Assembly: GCF_900115095.1 (NCBI RefSeq)
Contig: NZ_FOVH01000007.1
Location: forward strand, 310,001-374,000
Direction of reading: 5' to 3'
DNA length: 64,000 nucleotides
Origin: Actinomadura madurae
Lineage (GTDB): Bacteria > Actinomycetota > Actinomycetes > Streptosporangiales > Streptosporangiaceae
Shown: positions 1-8,926 of the stretch, piece after piece
How the letters are laid out: each line of letters begins with the position of its first letter
How positions within the stretch are numbered: the stretch's first letter is position 1
The notes under the pieces: generated by a model
Seen by the model: the letters and a program-made list of their open reading frames with translations, nothing else
Database searches by the model: none
Told to the model about the DNA's origin: nothing
Made by a program: the position numbers and the translations under genes

Positions 1-1
1 C

Positions 2-3000
2 GATGACCGACTGCGTGCGGCCGGAGTTCCGGACGAATATATCCGGGATCCGGACTATGTGAAGGCCGCCTCGGTCCTTGATGACATGGAGCTGTTCGAC
101 GCGGACTTCTTCGGGGTGGGGCCGCGAGACGCCGAGATGCTCGATCCCCAGCATCGAGTGTTCCTGGAGATCTGCCACACCGCGTTGCAGCACGCGGGCT
201 ACGATCCGGGTGCCTTCGGCGGCCGGGTCGGCCTCTACGCGGGAGCCCGCCACAACGAGTACCTGACGCAGAATGTCCTCGCCAACCGGGCCTTCATGGA
301 GGCGGTGGGAGAGGCGCGCGTACTTTTCGCGAACCACCTCGACTACCTCGCGACGGGCGTGGCGTACCGGCTCGACCTGCGTGGGCCGGCGCTCAATGTG
401 GTCACCGCCTGCTCGACATCGCTGGTGGCGGTTCACATGGCCTGTGAGGCGCTTCGCAGCGGGCAGTGCGAGATCGCGCTGGCCGGCGGCGTGGAGATCC
501 GGCTCCCGGTCGGCGGCTATTTCTACACCGCGGGCGCCGGGTTCTTCTCCCCGGATGGGACGGTGCGCCCCTTCGACGCCAACGCGAACGGCACGGTGTT
601 CGGCTCCGGGGCCGGAGCCGTGGCGATCCGCCGGCTGAGCGATGCGCTCGCCGACCGCGACACGATCCACGCGGTCATCGCCGGTTCGGCGGTGAACAAC
701 GACGGCTCGGGAAAGACCGCGCTCATGGCCCCTGCCGTCGACGGCCAGGCGGCCGTCATCGATGCCGCGCTCGCCGCCTCGGGAATCGAGCCGGCCGGCG
801 TCGGCTTCGTCGAGGCGCACGGCACCGGCTCGATGGTGAGCGATCCGATCGAGGTGGCGGCCCTGGACCGCGCCTACCGGCGTGACGGCGCGCGGGGCGC
901 ACCCCGTGGCCTGGCCTCGGTGAAGGGCAATGTCGGCCACCTCGGAGCCGCGGCCGGCGTCTGCGGCCTGATCAAGACCGTGAAATGCGTCGGCGAAGGC
1001 CTGCTCCCCGCGAGCCTCAATTTCACCGAGCCGAACCCTCAGATCGATTTCGAGTCGAGCGCCTTCTACGTGGTCGACACGCTCACCAAGTGGCGCGGCG
1101 ACGGCGACCGGCGACGCGCGGGGGTCAGCGCCTTCGGTGTCGGCGGCACGAACGCGCACGTCATTCTCGAGGAGCCGCCGGGCGCCCGCCCACGGGCGCG
1201 GCGGCCGCGACCGTACCGGCTGTTGACGCTGTCCGCCCACACCGCCTCGGCGCTGGAGGCATCCGAGCGCGAGCTGGCCGGGCACCTGGCCGGTGCGTCC
1301 GGCGACCTCGCCGACATCGCTTACACGCTCAACGTCGGGCGCGCGGACCGCGCCGCTCGACGAGTGCTGATCGCGCGGGACACCGCGGAGGCCGTCGCCC
1401 GCCTGCGCGACGGTAGCCCGGGCCGCACGGCGACCACGGTGGCCCGAGCCGGCGGGCATGAGGTCGTGTTCCTCTTTCCCGGGCAGGGCACGCAGTATCC
1501 CGGGATGGCCCGGGGCCTCTACGAGGACGAGCCGGATTTCGCCGCTCACATCGATCGGTTCTCCGCCCTCCTCGCCGAGTCGCACGGCCTGGACCTGGCC
1601 GGACTGCTGTTCCCCGAAGCGGACGATGAGCAAGCGACGGCCCGGCTCGCCAGGGCCTCGGCGGCTCAACCGGCCCTCTTCGCGGTGGAGTACGCGCTCG
1701 CCCGGTTGCTGGAAAGCCGCGGGATCGAAGCGTCCGCGATGGCCGGGCACGGCGTCGGAGAATACGTGGCGGCCTGCCTCGCCGGAGTGATGGACGCCGA
1801 CGACGCCATCCGGCTGGTCGCAGATCAAGGTTCACTTGTCCCGTCGCTGCCCGGCGGCTCCATGCTCACGGTGCTGGCGAGCGAAGAAGCGCTCCGGCCG
1901 CTGCTTCCGGCGAACGTGGCCATCGCGGCGGTCAACGCACCCGAGGTGTGCGTGGCCTCCGGACCGCACGACGACGTGCGGCGATTGCGGGAGGCGCTGA
2001 CCCGGAGAGGGATCGCAAGCCACTCTCTTCCGACGTCGCATGCCCTTCATTCACCGCTGCCGCATCCGGTCCTCGAAGCCTTCCGCGAGCGCGTCCGCGC
2101 CGTCCGCCTGAGACCGCCGCACAAGCCGTTCCAGTCGAACGTCACCGGCACCTGGATCACCGCCGAGGAAGCCACGGACCCGGAGTACTGGGTCCGCCAG
2201 TTGCGCGGCCGCGTGCGCTTCACGCAGATGCTTCGCCTGCTCGTGGACAAGGGGACATACATCTTCACCGAGGTCGGCCCCGGGCGGGCGCTCGGCGACC
2301 TCGTCCGCGCACACGCCGTCCCGGAGGCGGGCCCGGAACCGACGGTCGTGTCCGCCATGCGTCGCGCATCGGACGATCGCGACGATCCCGCCGTGTTCTT
2401 GGAAGCGATCGGCCGGCTATGGGAGGCCAGAGCGTCGGTCGACTGGGAGCGGTTCTGGTCGGACGACCGGCCAGGGCGCGTTCCCCTGCCCACCTATCCG
2501 TATGAGCGGCGGCGATTCTGGGTCGAGGCGGATGAAGACGCCTCCCAGGCGACCGATGACGGCGGGCCGATCCACGTCCCCACCTGGCGGGAGACGCCGC
2601 CACCGGAACGGGCGCCGCTTCCCGCCGCCGACCGGCACAAGGCATGGGTGGTCTTCCGGCTCCGGGCGGAGCCGGTCGCCGGCGAGCTGATCCGCCGACT
2701 GCGCGATACCGGACAGAATGTGATCGTCGTCGAGCCCGGGACCGAGTTCACGGCGGAAACGGATGGCCGCTACACGATTCGCGTTGATCAACGCTCCGAC
2801 CACGCTCGGATAATCACTGACCTGGTGGACGCCGGATACACCCGCGTACGGGCCGTCCATGCCTGGGGCTTGGGGAACCGGCCGAAGGACGTGAGCGAGC
2901 AGGCATATGCTCGCAGGCTGCTCGACGAAGGTCTGTTCAGCGCGCTGCACGTGATGCGGGAGGCGGCACTGTCGAGCACCACGCTCACGGCCCGCGTCTC

Positions 3001-4342
3001 CGTGATCACGAGCGCCGCGCAGGACGTGGCCGGCGACGGGCGCGTGGAGCCCGCGAAGTCGAGCGTCCTGGGGCTGGTCACCGCGGGCTCGCCGGAGCTC
3101 GCCTCGGCCGCCTGTCAGAGCCTGGACGTCGGGTCCGGCCACCCCGAGATCCTCGGCGCCCGACTGTTCGAGGAACTCACCGCACCGACGTTCGAACGGC
3201 AGGTCGCCTTTCGCGGCCGGAAGAGATGGGTCCCTGCCCACTCCGCTCTCCGGTTGAGCCCAACCGGCAACGGTGTACTGCGGGAGCGCGGTGTGTACGT
3301 CATCACCGGAGGGTTGGGGGAACTCGGACTGGAGCTTGCTCGGCAGCTCGCCCACGCCGTGCGTGCGCGGCTGGTACTGCTCGACCGCACGAGCTTGCCG
3401 AATCGCTCGGAATGGCCGCGGCTCCTTGCGAGCGGCGACGATGAGTCGACCGTGCGGCGGATCCGTGGCGTTCATGCGGTGGAAGAGGCGGGCGGCGCCG
3501 TTCTCGTCTGTTCCGGAGATGTCACGGACGAAGCGCGCGTGCACGAGGTACGCGGGGCCGCCATGCGCGAGCACGGCCCGGTGGACGGGGTGTTCCACCT
3601 TGCCGGGATCGCCCGCGGCGGCCGGCCGGAAGCCCGCACCCGCGAGGCGGCCGAAAGGGTGTTCGCAACAAGGGTGACCGGAATGTACGTGGCTGACGAG
3701 GTGTTCCACCCGAAGCTTCTTGTACTCCACTCGTCACGAGCGGAGATCGCCGACGACTACGTGCAGACCGCTCATGCCGGCGCGAATTCGGTCATGGATG
3801 CATACGCCCAGGCGCAGTGGGCGTCCGGCCGCCATGTGGTCTCCATCAACTGGCCGGATCGGACGGCGTACACCACCCCGCCCGGATCGGTCCCGAGCCG
3901 AGGTCCTCTCTCGGGAGACGCAGGGGCGCTGCGGATCATCCTCGGCAGCGGCGTGGGGCCGCAGGTGGTCGTATCGCCGGGAGATCCGGCCGAGCGAGAG
4001 CGGCGCGCGCACCAGCCAACGTCGGCCGTGATGGCGAGTGAGCCGAAGCCGGAGTCGGCCGCGGTCGACCGCCGGCACCTCGCGACGCCCCACCAGGCGC
4101 CCGAATCGGCGGCGGAGCGCGCCCTGGCCCGGCTTTGGCAGGAGGCGCTCGGGGTGGCGGCGGTGGGCCTTGACGACAGCTTTCTCGATCTCGGTGGCAA
4201 CTCGGTGATCGCGGTCCGGCTGGTGCACCGCATGTCGGAATACTTCCAGACGCCGCTGTCGGTGAAACGCGTGTTCGCCGCCCCCACCATCCGGCAACTG
4301 GCCGCCGAGCTCGAAGGACATCGGAAGCCGGAAAACGGCTGA
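2..4342 (+). CDS. Type I polyketide synthase module KS-AT-KR-ACP, 5' end outside window
   Basis: One PKS module that would extend an acyl chain by one unit. The frame is open to the first bases and already encodes the end of a KS N-terminal region (RAAGVPDEYIRDPDYVK), so the start lies upstream. The KS has Cys (TACSTS, codon 410), His (EAHGTG) and His (GNVGHL). The AT keeps GQGTQ, but its GHSxG motif reads GHGVG (Gly codon 1751), so the nucleophile is gone. The post-AT linker PTYPYERRRFWV is present. The KR has GGLGELG and a Ser, but the catalytic Tyr position is His (TAHAGAN, codon 3773). The C-terminal ACP has GGNSV (Ser codon 4202). There is no DH, ER or TE. Family and domain order are clear. 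That AT and KR are inactive is inferred from the missing residues. Confidence 0.93.
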   Translation, partial: DDRLRAAGVPDEYIRDPDYVKAASVLDDMELFDADFFGVGPRDAEMLDPQHRVFLEICHTALQHAGYDPGAFGGRVGLYAGARHNEYLTQNVLANRAFMEAVGEARVLFANHLDYLATGVAYRLDLRGPALNVVTACSTSLVAVHMACEALRSGQCEIALAGGVEIRLPVGGYFYTAGAGFFSPDGTVRPFDANANGTVFGSGAGAVAIRRLSDALADRDTIHAVIAGSAVNNDGSGKTALMAPAVDGQAAVIDAALAASGIEPAGVGFVEAHGTGSMVSDPIEVAALDRAYRRDGARGAPRGLASVKGNVGHLGAAAGVCGLIKTVKCVGEGLLPASLNFTEPNPQIDFESSAFYVVDTLTKWRGDGDRRRAGVSAFGVGGTNAHVILEEPPGARPRARRPRPYRLLTLSAHTASALEASERELAGHLAGASGDLADIAYTLNVGRADRAARRVLIARDTAEAVARLRDGSPGRTATTVARAGGHEVVFLFPGQGTQYPGMARGLYEDEPDFAAHIDRFSALLAESHGLDLAGLLFPEADDEQATARLARASAAQPALFAVEYALARLLESRGIEASAMAGHGVGEYVAACLAGVMDADDAIRLVADQGSLVPSLPGGSMLTVLASEEALRPLLPANVAIAAVNAPEVCVASGPHDDVRRLREALTRRGIASHSLPTSHALHSPLPHPVLEAFRERVRAVRLRPPHKPFQSNVTGTWITAEEATDPEYWVRQLRGRVRFTQMLRLLVDKGTYIFTEVGPGRALGDLVRAHAVPEAGPEPTVVSAMRRASDDRDDPAVFLEAIGRLWEARASVDWERFWSDDRPGRVPLPTYPYERRRFWVEADEDASQATDDGGPIHVPTWRETPPPERAPLPAADRHKAWVVFRLRAEPVAGELIRRLRDTGQNVIVVEPGTEFTAETDGRYTIRVDQRSDHARIITDLVDAGYTRVRAVHAWGLGNRPKDVSEQAYARRLLDEGLFSALHVMREAALSSTTLTARVSVITSAAQDVAGDGRVEPAKSSVLGLVTAGSPELASAACQSLDVGSGHPEILGARLFEELTAPTFERQVAFRGRKRWVPAHSALRLSPTGNGVLRERGVYVITGGLGELGLELARQLAHAVRARLVLLDRTSLPNRSEWPRLLASGDDESTVRRIRGVHAVEEAGGAVLVCSGDVTDEARVHEVRGAAMREHGPVDGVFHLAGIARGGRPEARTREAAERVFATRVTGMYVADEVFHPKLLVLHSSRAEIADDYVQTAHAGANSVMDAYAQAQWASGRHVVSINWPDRTAYTTPPGSVPSRGPLSGDAGALRIILGSGVGPQVVVSPGDPAERERRAHQPTSAVMASEPKPESAAVDRRHLATPHQAPESAAERALARLWQEALGVAAVGLDDSFLDLGGNSVIAVRLVHRMSEYFQTPLSVKRVFAAPTIRQLAAELEGHRKPENG

Positions 4343-4390
4343 CCTCACCCGGGCCGACGATTCGACGGCGCGAGGTCGTCGCCGGTGCTC

Positions 4391-4536
4391 GGCCAGGTCC
4401 ACATCCGCGCCCGTCTGGGCTGCCGGGACATCAAGGCGTTCATCTCGGAGAAGACCGATCAGCAGAAATGGCGCAAACGGCGTGGCACGGCAGGCGGGCG
4501 CCCGGTCGCGTGCGGCTCCCCCGCCTACGTCAAGTC
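4391..4536 (+). pseudogene. Remnant of an IS5-type transposase (DDE region fragment)
   Basis: About 48 codons resemble the conserved stretch of IS5-family transposases that normally reads IRAVIPEKxDQ...RKRRGxxGGRPV...YK. Here one sees IKAFISEKTDQ, then KRRGTAGGRPV, then AYVKS. The N-terminal half, the catalytic Asp residues and the segment after the last motif are absent, and no terminal inverted repeats are visible. It is read as debris of an old insertion at the edge of the biosynthetic operon. Family assignment is from memory of the motif and not from a search. Confidence 0.6.
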
Positions 4537-4657
4537 CTGGCTGCGCGACCTCGCCCGAGATTTACCGGACACGGTCTGGTGGCAGGGCTTTCACGATCGG
4601 CGGCAGATGCTCTGGTCATGATGGTCGCCCGCTTCTCCTCGCCCGATGTCCACAGGC

Positions 4658-4683
4658 GGCCGGTGGCAGCAAGCTGCCGACCG
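4658..4683. promoter_or_regulatory. Inverted repeat upstream of the tailoring operon, candidate operator
   Basis: GGCAGC and GCTGCC are separated by AA. The left arm extends to GGCCGGTGGCAG, a 12-base word found identically at 41632-41643 in front of the cluster's LuxR-type regulator, where it is also followed by CTGCC. The site is about 120 bases before the first luciferase-like gene. A regulatory role is inference from the shared word and the dyad symmetry. Confidence 0.35.
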
Positions 4684-4801
4684 TTTCCTGCCAGCGCGCG
4701 CGGATCGGAGCCGGCGGTCGCTTCGGTGAAACTGGGGAGCCAGCCCTTTCAAGATCGATACCGGTTCCCAGCCCCGAGGAAATCGCGGGAAGTGATGCGA
4801 C

Positions 4802-5713
4802 ATGACGTTCGCGCGACGGCCGCTCATCGTCTCGCCGCGGTATTTCAGCGCCGGCGAGCTGATCAAACGGGTCCAGACCGCCGACCATATCGGCGTCGAC
4901 GAGATCTGGCTCGAGCAGCAGCCGGATCAGCGGGACGCGACCGTTTTCGCCGCCGCCTACCTGAATGCCGCCCCCACCATCAGGGTGGGCACCGCCGTGC
5001 TGCCGGTGTATGGCCGCCATCCGGTGTCGATGGCCCAGTCGGCGGCCAGCCTGGCGGAAGTGTCCGGTGGCCGTTACATGCTCGGCCTCGGCTTCAGCCA
5101 CCAGTTCATCAACGAGTTCGTGCTCGGCTACAAACAGGGACCGCCCATCCGGGTAATGCGCGAGTACCTGTCCATCGTGCGGGAGCTGACCACGACCGGA
5201 TCGGTCGACTGGGACGGCGAGGTCTTCACCGCCCACGCGCAGTACACCAGTCCGCGCCTGCCGGTGCCGTTCTACCTCGCCGCGCTCCGGCCGCAGATGA
5301 TCCGGCTCGCCGTCGAGTTCTGCGACGGAATTCTCCTTCTGCTGTGCTCGCCCCGCTACATCCGGGAGCACGTCATGCCCGCCGTGCATGAGGCGTGCGC
5401 CGAATTCGGCAAGAGCGCGGACGAATTCCGCGTGCTCGTCAATCTCCCTGCTTACAGCGGAAGCGAGGTGGCGGAGCACCGGGCCCAGTGGGCGAAGTAC
5501 GTGACGTCTTACCGGATGCTGCCCTACTACCGATACGTCCTGGACATCAATGGGAAGCACGACCCGGAGGTCTTGTCATTGATCGGAAGCCGAGAAGAGA
5601 TCCAGGATCGGCTCGGTGAGTACCGGACGAGCGGATGCGTGCCTGTACCGCAGCCGATCGGCGCGTCCCTCGACGAGTTCGCGCAGACCGTCGAGGACTG
5701 CTTCCTGGACTGA
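4802..5713 (+). CDS. Luciferase-like (LLM) F420/flavin-dependent oxidoreductase 1
   Basis: A 303-residue single-domain TIM-barrel oxidoreductase of the bacterial luciferase-like family, which uses FMNH2 or reduced F420. The ATG at 4802 gives an N-terminal beta strand (PLIVSPRYFSAGELI) and the family features: an early acidic segment (DEIWLEQQ), RVGTAVLPVYGRHP, and the SGGRYMLGLGFSH loop that in family members contacts the cofactor. It is the first gene of a tailoring operon, 35 bases before a second LLM gene. Substrate is unknown. Oxidation of a carrier-bound intermediate or of a precursor is plausible from context. Whether the cofactor is FMN or F420 cannot be decided from sequence alone. 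Confidence 0.85.
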   Translation: MTFARRPLIVSPRYFSAGELIKRVQTADHIGVDEIWLEQQPDQRDATVFAAAYLNAAPTIRVGTAVLPVYGRHPVSMAQSAASLAEVSGGRYMLGLGFSHQFINEFVLGYKQGPPIRVMREYLSIVRELTTTGSVDWDGEVFTAHAQYTSPRLPVPFYLAALRPQMIRLAVEFCDGILLLLCSPRYIREHVMPAVHEACAEFGKSADEFRVLVNLPAYSGSEVAEHRAQWAKYVTSYRMLPYYRYVLDINGKHDPEVLSLIGSREEIQDRLGEYRTSGCVPVPQPIGASLDEFAQTVEDCFLD

Positions 5714-5748
5714 ATCCCGACCTGGCCCACCGACCTCCAGGAGCTCAG

Positions 5749-6744
5749 ATGGTCACCCTGTACTGCACCGCACCATGGGTGCGAGAGCGAACGCCGGACG
5801 GCCTCGACCACCTCAACGAGGTGCCGAAGTGGGCGGAGCGGGCCGGCGTACGCGGCCTGCTGCTGTTCACCGACGGCGAGTCGATCGACCCGTGGGCGGC
5901 GGCCCAGTACATCGTCGAACGGACCGAGGAACTCGTGCCGCTCGTCGCGGTACAGCCCGCATACCTGCACCCGTACAGCGCGGCCCGATTGGTCACCACC
6001 ATGGGCACCCTCTACGGGCGCAGGGTCGACCTGAACCTGATCACCGGAGGCTACCTGCCGGAACTGAACGCCTACGGCAGCTTCCTCAAGCACGACGAAC
6101 GCTACGAGCGGCTGCTCGAATACGGCACGATCATGGGCAGGCTCCTCGGCGGCGAGCAGTCTTACACGCACCGCGGGAAGCACTACGAGTTCATCGGTGC
6201 GACACTGCGCCCCGCCTTGCCGGAGGGGTTGGCGCCGCGGATCTTCGTCGCGGGGAACTCGCCGGCCGCCGTGAGGACGGCGGCCGCGCTCGACGCCACG
6301 AGGCTCACCTACCCGCACCCGCCGTCGGAGTACGACGGCGGCTCCGTCCCGTCCGGCAGCACGGGAATCCGTATCGGCATCATCGCGAGGGAGACGAGCG
6401 CCGAGGCCTGGCGCATCGCCCTCCGGCGCTATCCCGAGAATCCGGCCGGCCGGACGATGCGCGAGTTCACGGCGGGCAACTTCGACGCCGACTGGCACAG
6501 CGACCTGTGGAAGGCCTCCGGCCGCCCGTCGGACGCCGCCGGGGCGTACTGGCTACGTCCGTTCCGCCTGGTGCACGAGTTCTGTCCGTACCTGGTCGGC
6601 AACTACGAAGAGGTCGCGGAAATCCTCCTGCAGTATTTGCGGCTGGGCGTCACCACGGTGATCCTGCACTGCCCGGAAGCCGAGGAGGACGTGTTCCACG
6701 CCATGGCGGCGGTACGGCGAGCGGAAGACCTCGTTCCCTCATGA
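5749..6744 (+). CDS. Luciferase-like (LLM) oxidoreductase 2, SsuD-like
   Basis: A 331-residue luciferase-like protein closer to alkanesulfonate monooxygenase (SsuD)-type members. It shows WAERAGVRGLLLF, LVPLVAVQPAYLHPY, the segment RRVDLNLITGG, and a C-terminal NYEEVAEILLQYLRLGVTTVILH as in the SsuD group. The ATG at 5749 follows an AGGAG ribosome site. An in-frame upstream extension would overlap the previous gene without support. It is probably co-transcribed with the first LLM gene. Two LLM proteins side by side may work in sequence or as a pair, though no reductase partner is in the window. Substrate unknown. Confidence 0.83.
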   Translation: MVTLYCTAPWVRERTPDGLDHLNEVPKWAERAGVRGLLLFTDGESIDPWAAAQYIVERTEELVPLVAVQPAYLHPYSAARLVTTMGTLYGRRVDLNLITGGYLPELNAYGSFLKHDERYERLLEYGTIMGRLLGGEQSYTHRGKHYEFIGATLRPALPEGLAPRIFVAGNSPAAVRTAAALDATRLTYPHPPSEYDGGSVPSGSTGIRIGIIARETSAEAWRIALRRYPENPAGRTMREFTAGNFDADWHSDLWKASGRPSDAAGAYWLRPFRLVHEFCPYLVGNYEEVAEILLQYLRLGVTTVILHCPEAEEDVFHAMAAVRRAEDLVPS

Positions 6745-6835
6745 GCGGCCCCGCGAGCCTCAGCCGGGCGGTACCGCAGCGGCACCCCGGGTGCGTCAGC
6801 GGGCTCACGGCGACCGGCACGAGGAGGGCGCAGCG

Positions 6836-8290
6836 GTGAGCGACCTCCGGAAGGCGGCGTCCGGCACGCCGGCGCCGGACGTGGACGACCTTGTCCGTGC
6901 GGTGCTCGACGTGTGGTCCGCGGTGGTGGACCCCGGCGCGGTCCATGCCGACGTCACCATGGTCCAGGTCGGCCTGACGGTGGACGATGCGGTCGAGATC
7001 GTGTCGCTGCTGAACCAGTGGCTCGGATCGAACCTCACCGTCGAGCTGCTGTTCGCGTTGCGCACTCCGCGCCGGATCGCGGCGGTGCTCCGATCACGAG
7101 GAGTCGTACCGCCGCCCGGCGGCCGCCCGGCGCCCACCGCGGCGGCGTCGGATGGAACGGGGGCCGAGTCCGCGCAGGGCTGGCAGGGCTACTGGGAGAC
7201 CACCTACCGGTTCTCGGGCGCGAACGCCGAGGACGGGTTCAACACGGCCGGCTGGTTCAACCACGACACGCCGACGTCGATACCTCCGCAGCACATGCGG
7301 GAGTGGGTGGACACCACGGTCCGGCGTCTCGACGCGCTGTCGCCGCGGCGCGTGCTCGACATCGGGTGCGGCGCCGGTCTGATCATGAGCCGGCTGGCCG
7401 CACGCCGCGACCGCTATCTGGGCCTTGACTTCTCGCTTGAGGCGATCGAGCGCGCACGGAGGCTGACCAGCGCCGACCCCGCATTGGCCGCCGTCGAGCT
7501 GCTGCACGCCGACGCGCGCTCGGCCGGCCGGATCACCGGTCCCTTCGACCTGGTCCTGCTCAACTCCGTGATCCAGTACCTGCCGAGTGTCGAGCATCTC
7601 TACGAGGTCATCGGCAGTGCGACCCGCGCGCTGGCCCCGGACGGGGCGTTCTTCCTCGGCGACATCGTCAACCGCGACCTGTCCCGTACGTGCCAGGTGA
7701 TGAAGCTGGCGACCGGCGGCCCGGCCGAAACGACCGCCGGGGAGTTTCGGCGATCGGTGCGGGCGGCCATGGCGCGGACCACCGAGCTGCACCTCGCCCA
7801 TGCCGACCTGGACCGGATCGCGAGCAGCCTGGGGCCCGGGTTCTCCGTGCGCACCCTGGTCCGGCGGGGACGAGCACCGACCGTGATGAACAGGTTCAGG
7901 TTCGACGCTCTGCTGTCCGCCACCGGGCGGGACGCCCGGGCGGCGGAGCGGCGGCTCGACTGGCGGCCGGAAGGGCCCTCGCCACTCGAGACGCTGACGG
8001 CCTGCCTCGACGATCGGGTGGAGAGCCTGGTCTTGCGATCGGTTCCGGACGCGCGCACCTGCCACGCCGTGCGGCTCGCCGAGGAGATCGACGCCGCCGC
8101 CGAGCACGAGACGCTCGGCCGGATCCGGCGGCGGGTCGTCCGGACCGAGTCCGTGCACCCGGAGGACGCATGGGCCCTGGGCGAGGCGCGTGGATACGGG
8201 GTCGCGGTGTCCCCGAGCGCGTCGATCGGTCACGTCGACATGGCGTTCGCGCTCGGCCGCGACGAGTGGGCGGCCGCGAGCCTGCGATGA
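6836..8290 (+). CDS. SAM methyltransferase with N-terminal carrier-like domain lacking the Ser
   Basis: A 484-residue protein. Residues 1-90 look like an acyl/peptidyl carrier fold (DVDDLVRAVLDVW...SLLNQWLG...RRIAAVLRSR), but the GxDS phosphopantetheine site reads GLTVD and has no Ser. From about residue 110 it is a class I methyltransferase (VLDIGCGAGL motif I, then LGLDFS) with the C-terminal region seen in methyltransferase domains embedded in NRPS and PKS proteins. The GTG at 6836 is preferred because GAGGAGGG lies 8 bases upstream; an earlier in-frame ATG at 6791 has no ribosome site. It probably acts on a carrier-bound intermediate. The pseudo-carrier may be a docking element. Confidence 0.8.
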   Translation: MSDLRKAASGTPAPDVDDLVRAVLDVWSAVVDPGAVHADVTMVQVGLTVDDAVEIVSLLNQWLGSNLTVELLFALRTPRRIAAVLRSRGVVPPPGGRPAPTAAASDGTGAESAQGWQGYWETTYRFSGANAEDGFNTAGWFNHDTPTSIPPQHMREWVDTTVRRLDALSPRRVLDIGCGAGLIMSRLAARRDRYLGLDFSLEAIERARRLTSADPALAAVELLHADARSAGRITGPFDLVLLNSVIQYLPSVEHLYEVIGSATRALAPDGAFFLGDIVNRDLSRTCQVMKLATGGPAETTAGEFRRSVRAAMARTTELHLAHADLDRIASSLGPGFSVRTLVRRGRAPTVMNRFRFDALLSATGRDARAAERRLDWRPEGPSPLETLTACLDDRVESLVLRSVPDARTCHAVRLAEEIDAAAEHETLGRIRRRVVRTESVHPEDAWALGEARGYGVAVSPSASIGHVDMAFALGRDEWAAASLR

Positions 8291-8362
8291 GCTCCGGCGA
8301 GGTGTCCCCGAATTCGGCGACGTGCCCGCACCGGACCGGCCCGGACACGATGAGAAGAAGCG

Positions 8363-8920
8363 ATGAAACGAGGAAAAATGCAGAATGTGTCGCAATCGGC
8401 ACGTTCGTTCCCGATGTACGTCCAACGCGAGCTGATGACGCGGGAGGAGTGCCGCGAGCTCCTGTACACGGCGGACGCGTTCGACCTGTGGGTCGACTAC
8501 GAGGTTCCGGAGGACGCGGTCGGGCACGTGGTGCGGCAGAGCATCTTCGATCTCCGGACGCACTTCGACGACCTCCACGAGCGGACGCTGCGCTTCCTCG
8601 CGGACGTGAACGACGAGTGCTGGGGATTGGCCCTCGACGGCTGGCACCAGCCGTTGCGCGTCGCGCGGTATCTGCCCGGCTACCGCCACGACTGGCACAC
8701 CGACTACACGGACGCCGACGCGAGCAAGCTGGCCTTCTCGATGCCGCTCAACGACGGTTACCAGGGCGGCGAGCTCCAGATCCTGGAGGCGGAGCCGATC
8801 GACCAGAAGATCGGCCAAGCGGTCGTCTTCCCCGCGTTCCAGGGCCACCGTGTCACCCACGTGACCGCCGGCGCCCGCTACACGTTGCTCGGCTGGCTGA
8901 CCGGTCCCCGGTTCGTGTGA
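8363..8920 (+). CDS. 2-oxoglutarate/Fe(II)-dependent oxygenase, prolyl-4-hydroxylase-like
   Basis: A 185-residue jelly-roll oxygenase. The iron ligands are visible as HTD (HDWHTDYTD) and a distal His in QGHRVTHV, followed by an Arg (AGARY) suited to bind 2-oxoglutarate. The segment FSMPLNDGYQGGELQI is typical of prolyl-4-hydroxylase/PKHD-type members. The ATG at 8363 or the ATG at 8378 (after ACGAGGA) could be the start. It sits inside the tailoring operon, 6 bases before the next gene. Expected role: hydroxylation of an amino acid residue or free amino acid used by the assembly line. Substrate cannot be read from sequence. Confidence 0.85.
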   Translation: MKRGKMQNVSQSARSFPMYVQRELMTREECRELLYTADAFDLWVDYEVPEDAVGHVVRQSIFDLRTHFDDLHERTLRFLADVNDECWGLALDGWHQPLRVARYLPGYRHDWHTDYTDADASKLAFSMPLNDGYQGGELQILEAEPIDQKIGQAVVFPAFQGHRVTHVTAGARYTLLGWLTGPRFV

Positions 8921-8926
8921 GGCCGG

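Larger units (their letters stand above)
4343..4801. other. 459-base gap without an intact gene
   Basis: This stretch separates the first PKS gene from the tailoring operon. It holds a short transposase remnant (about 4391-4536) and an inverted repeat that may be regulatory (4658-4683). Longer open frames across it run into the next gene in the wrong frame or have no recognisable content, so I call no intact gene here. The promoter of the tailoring operon probably lies in the right half. Confidence 0.6.
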
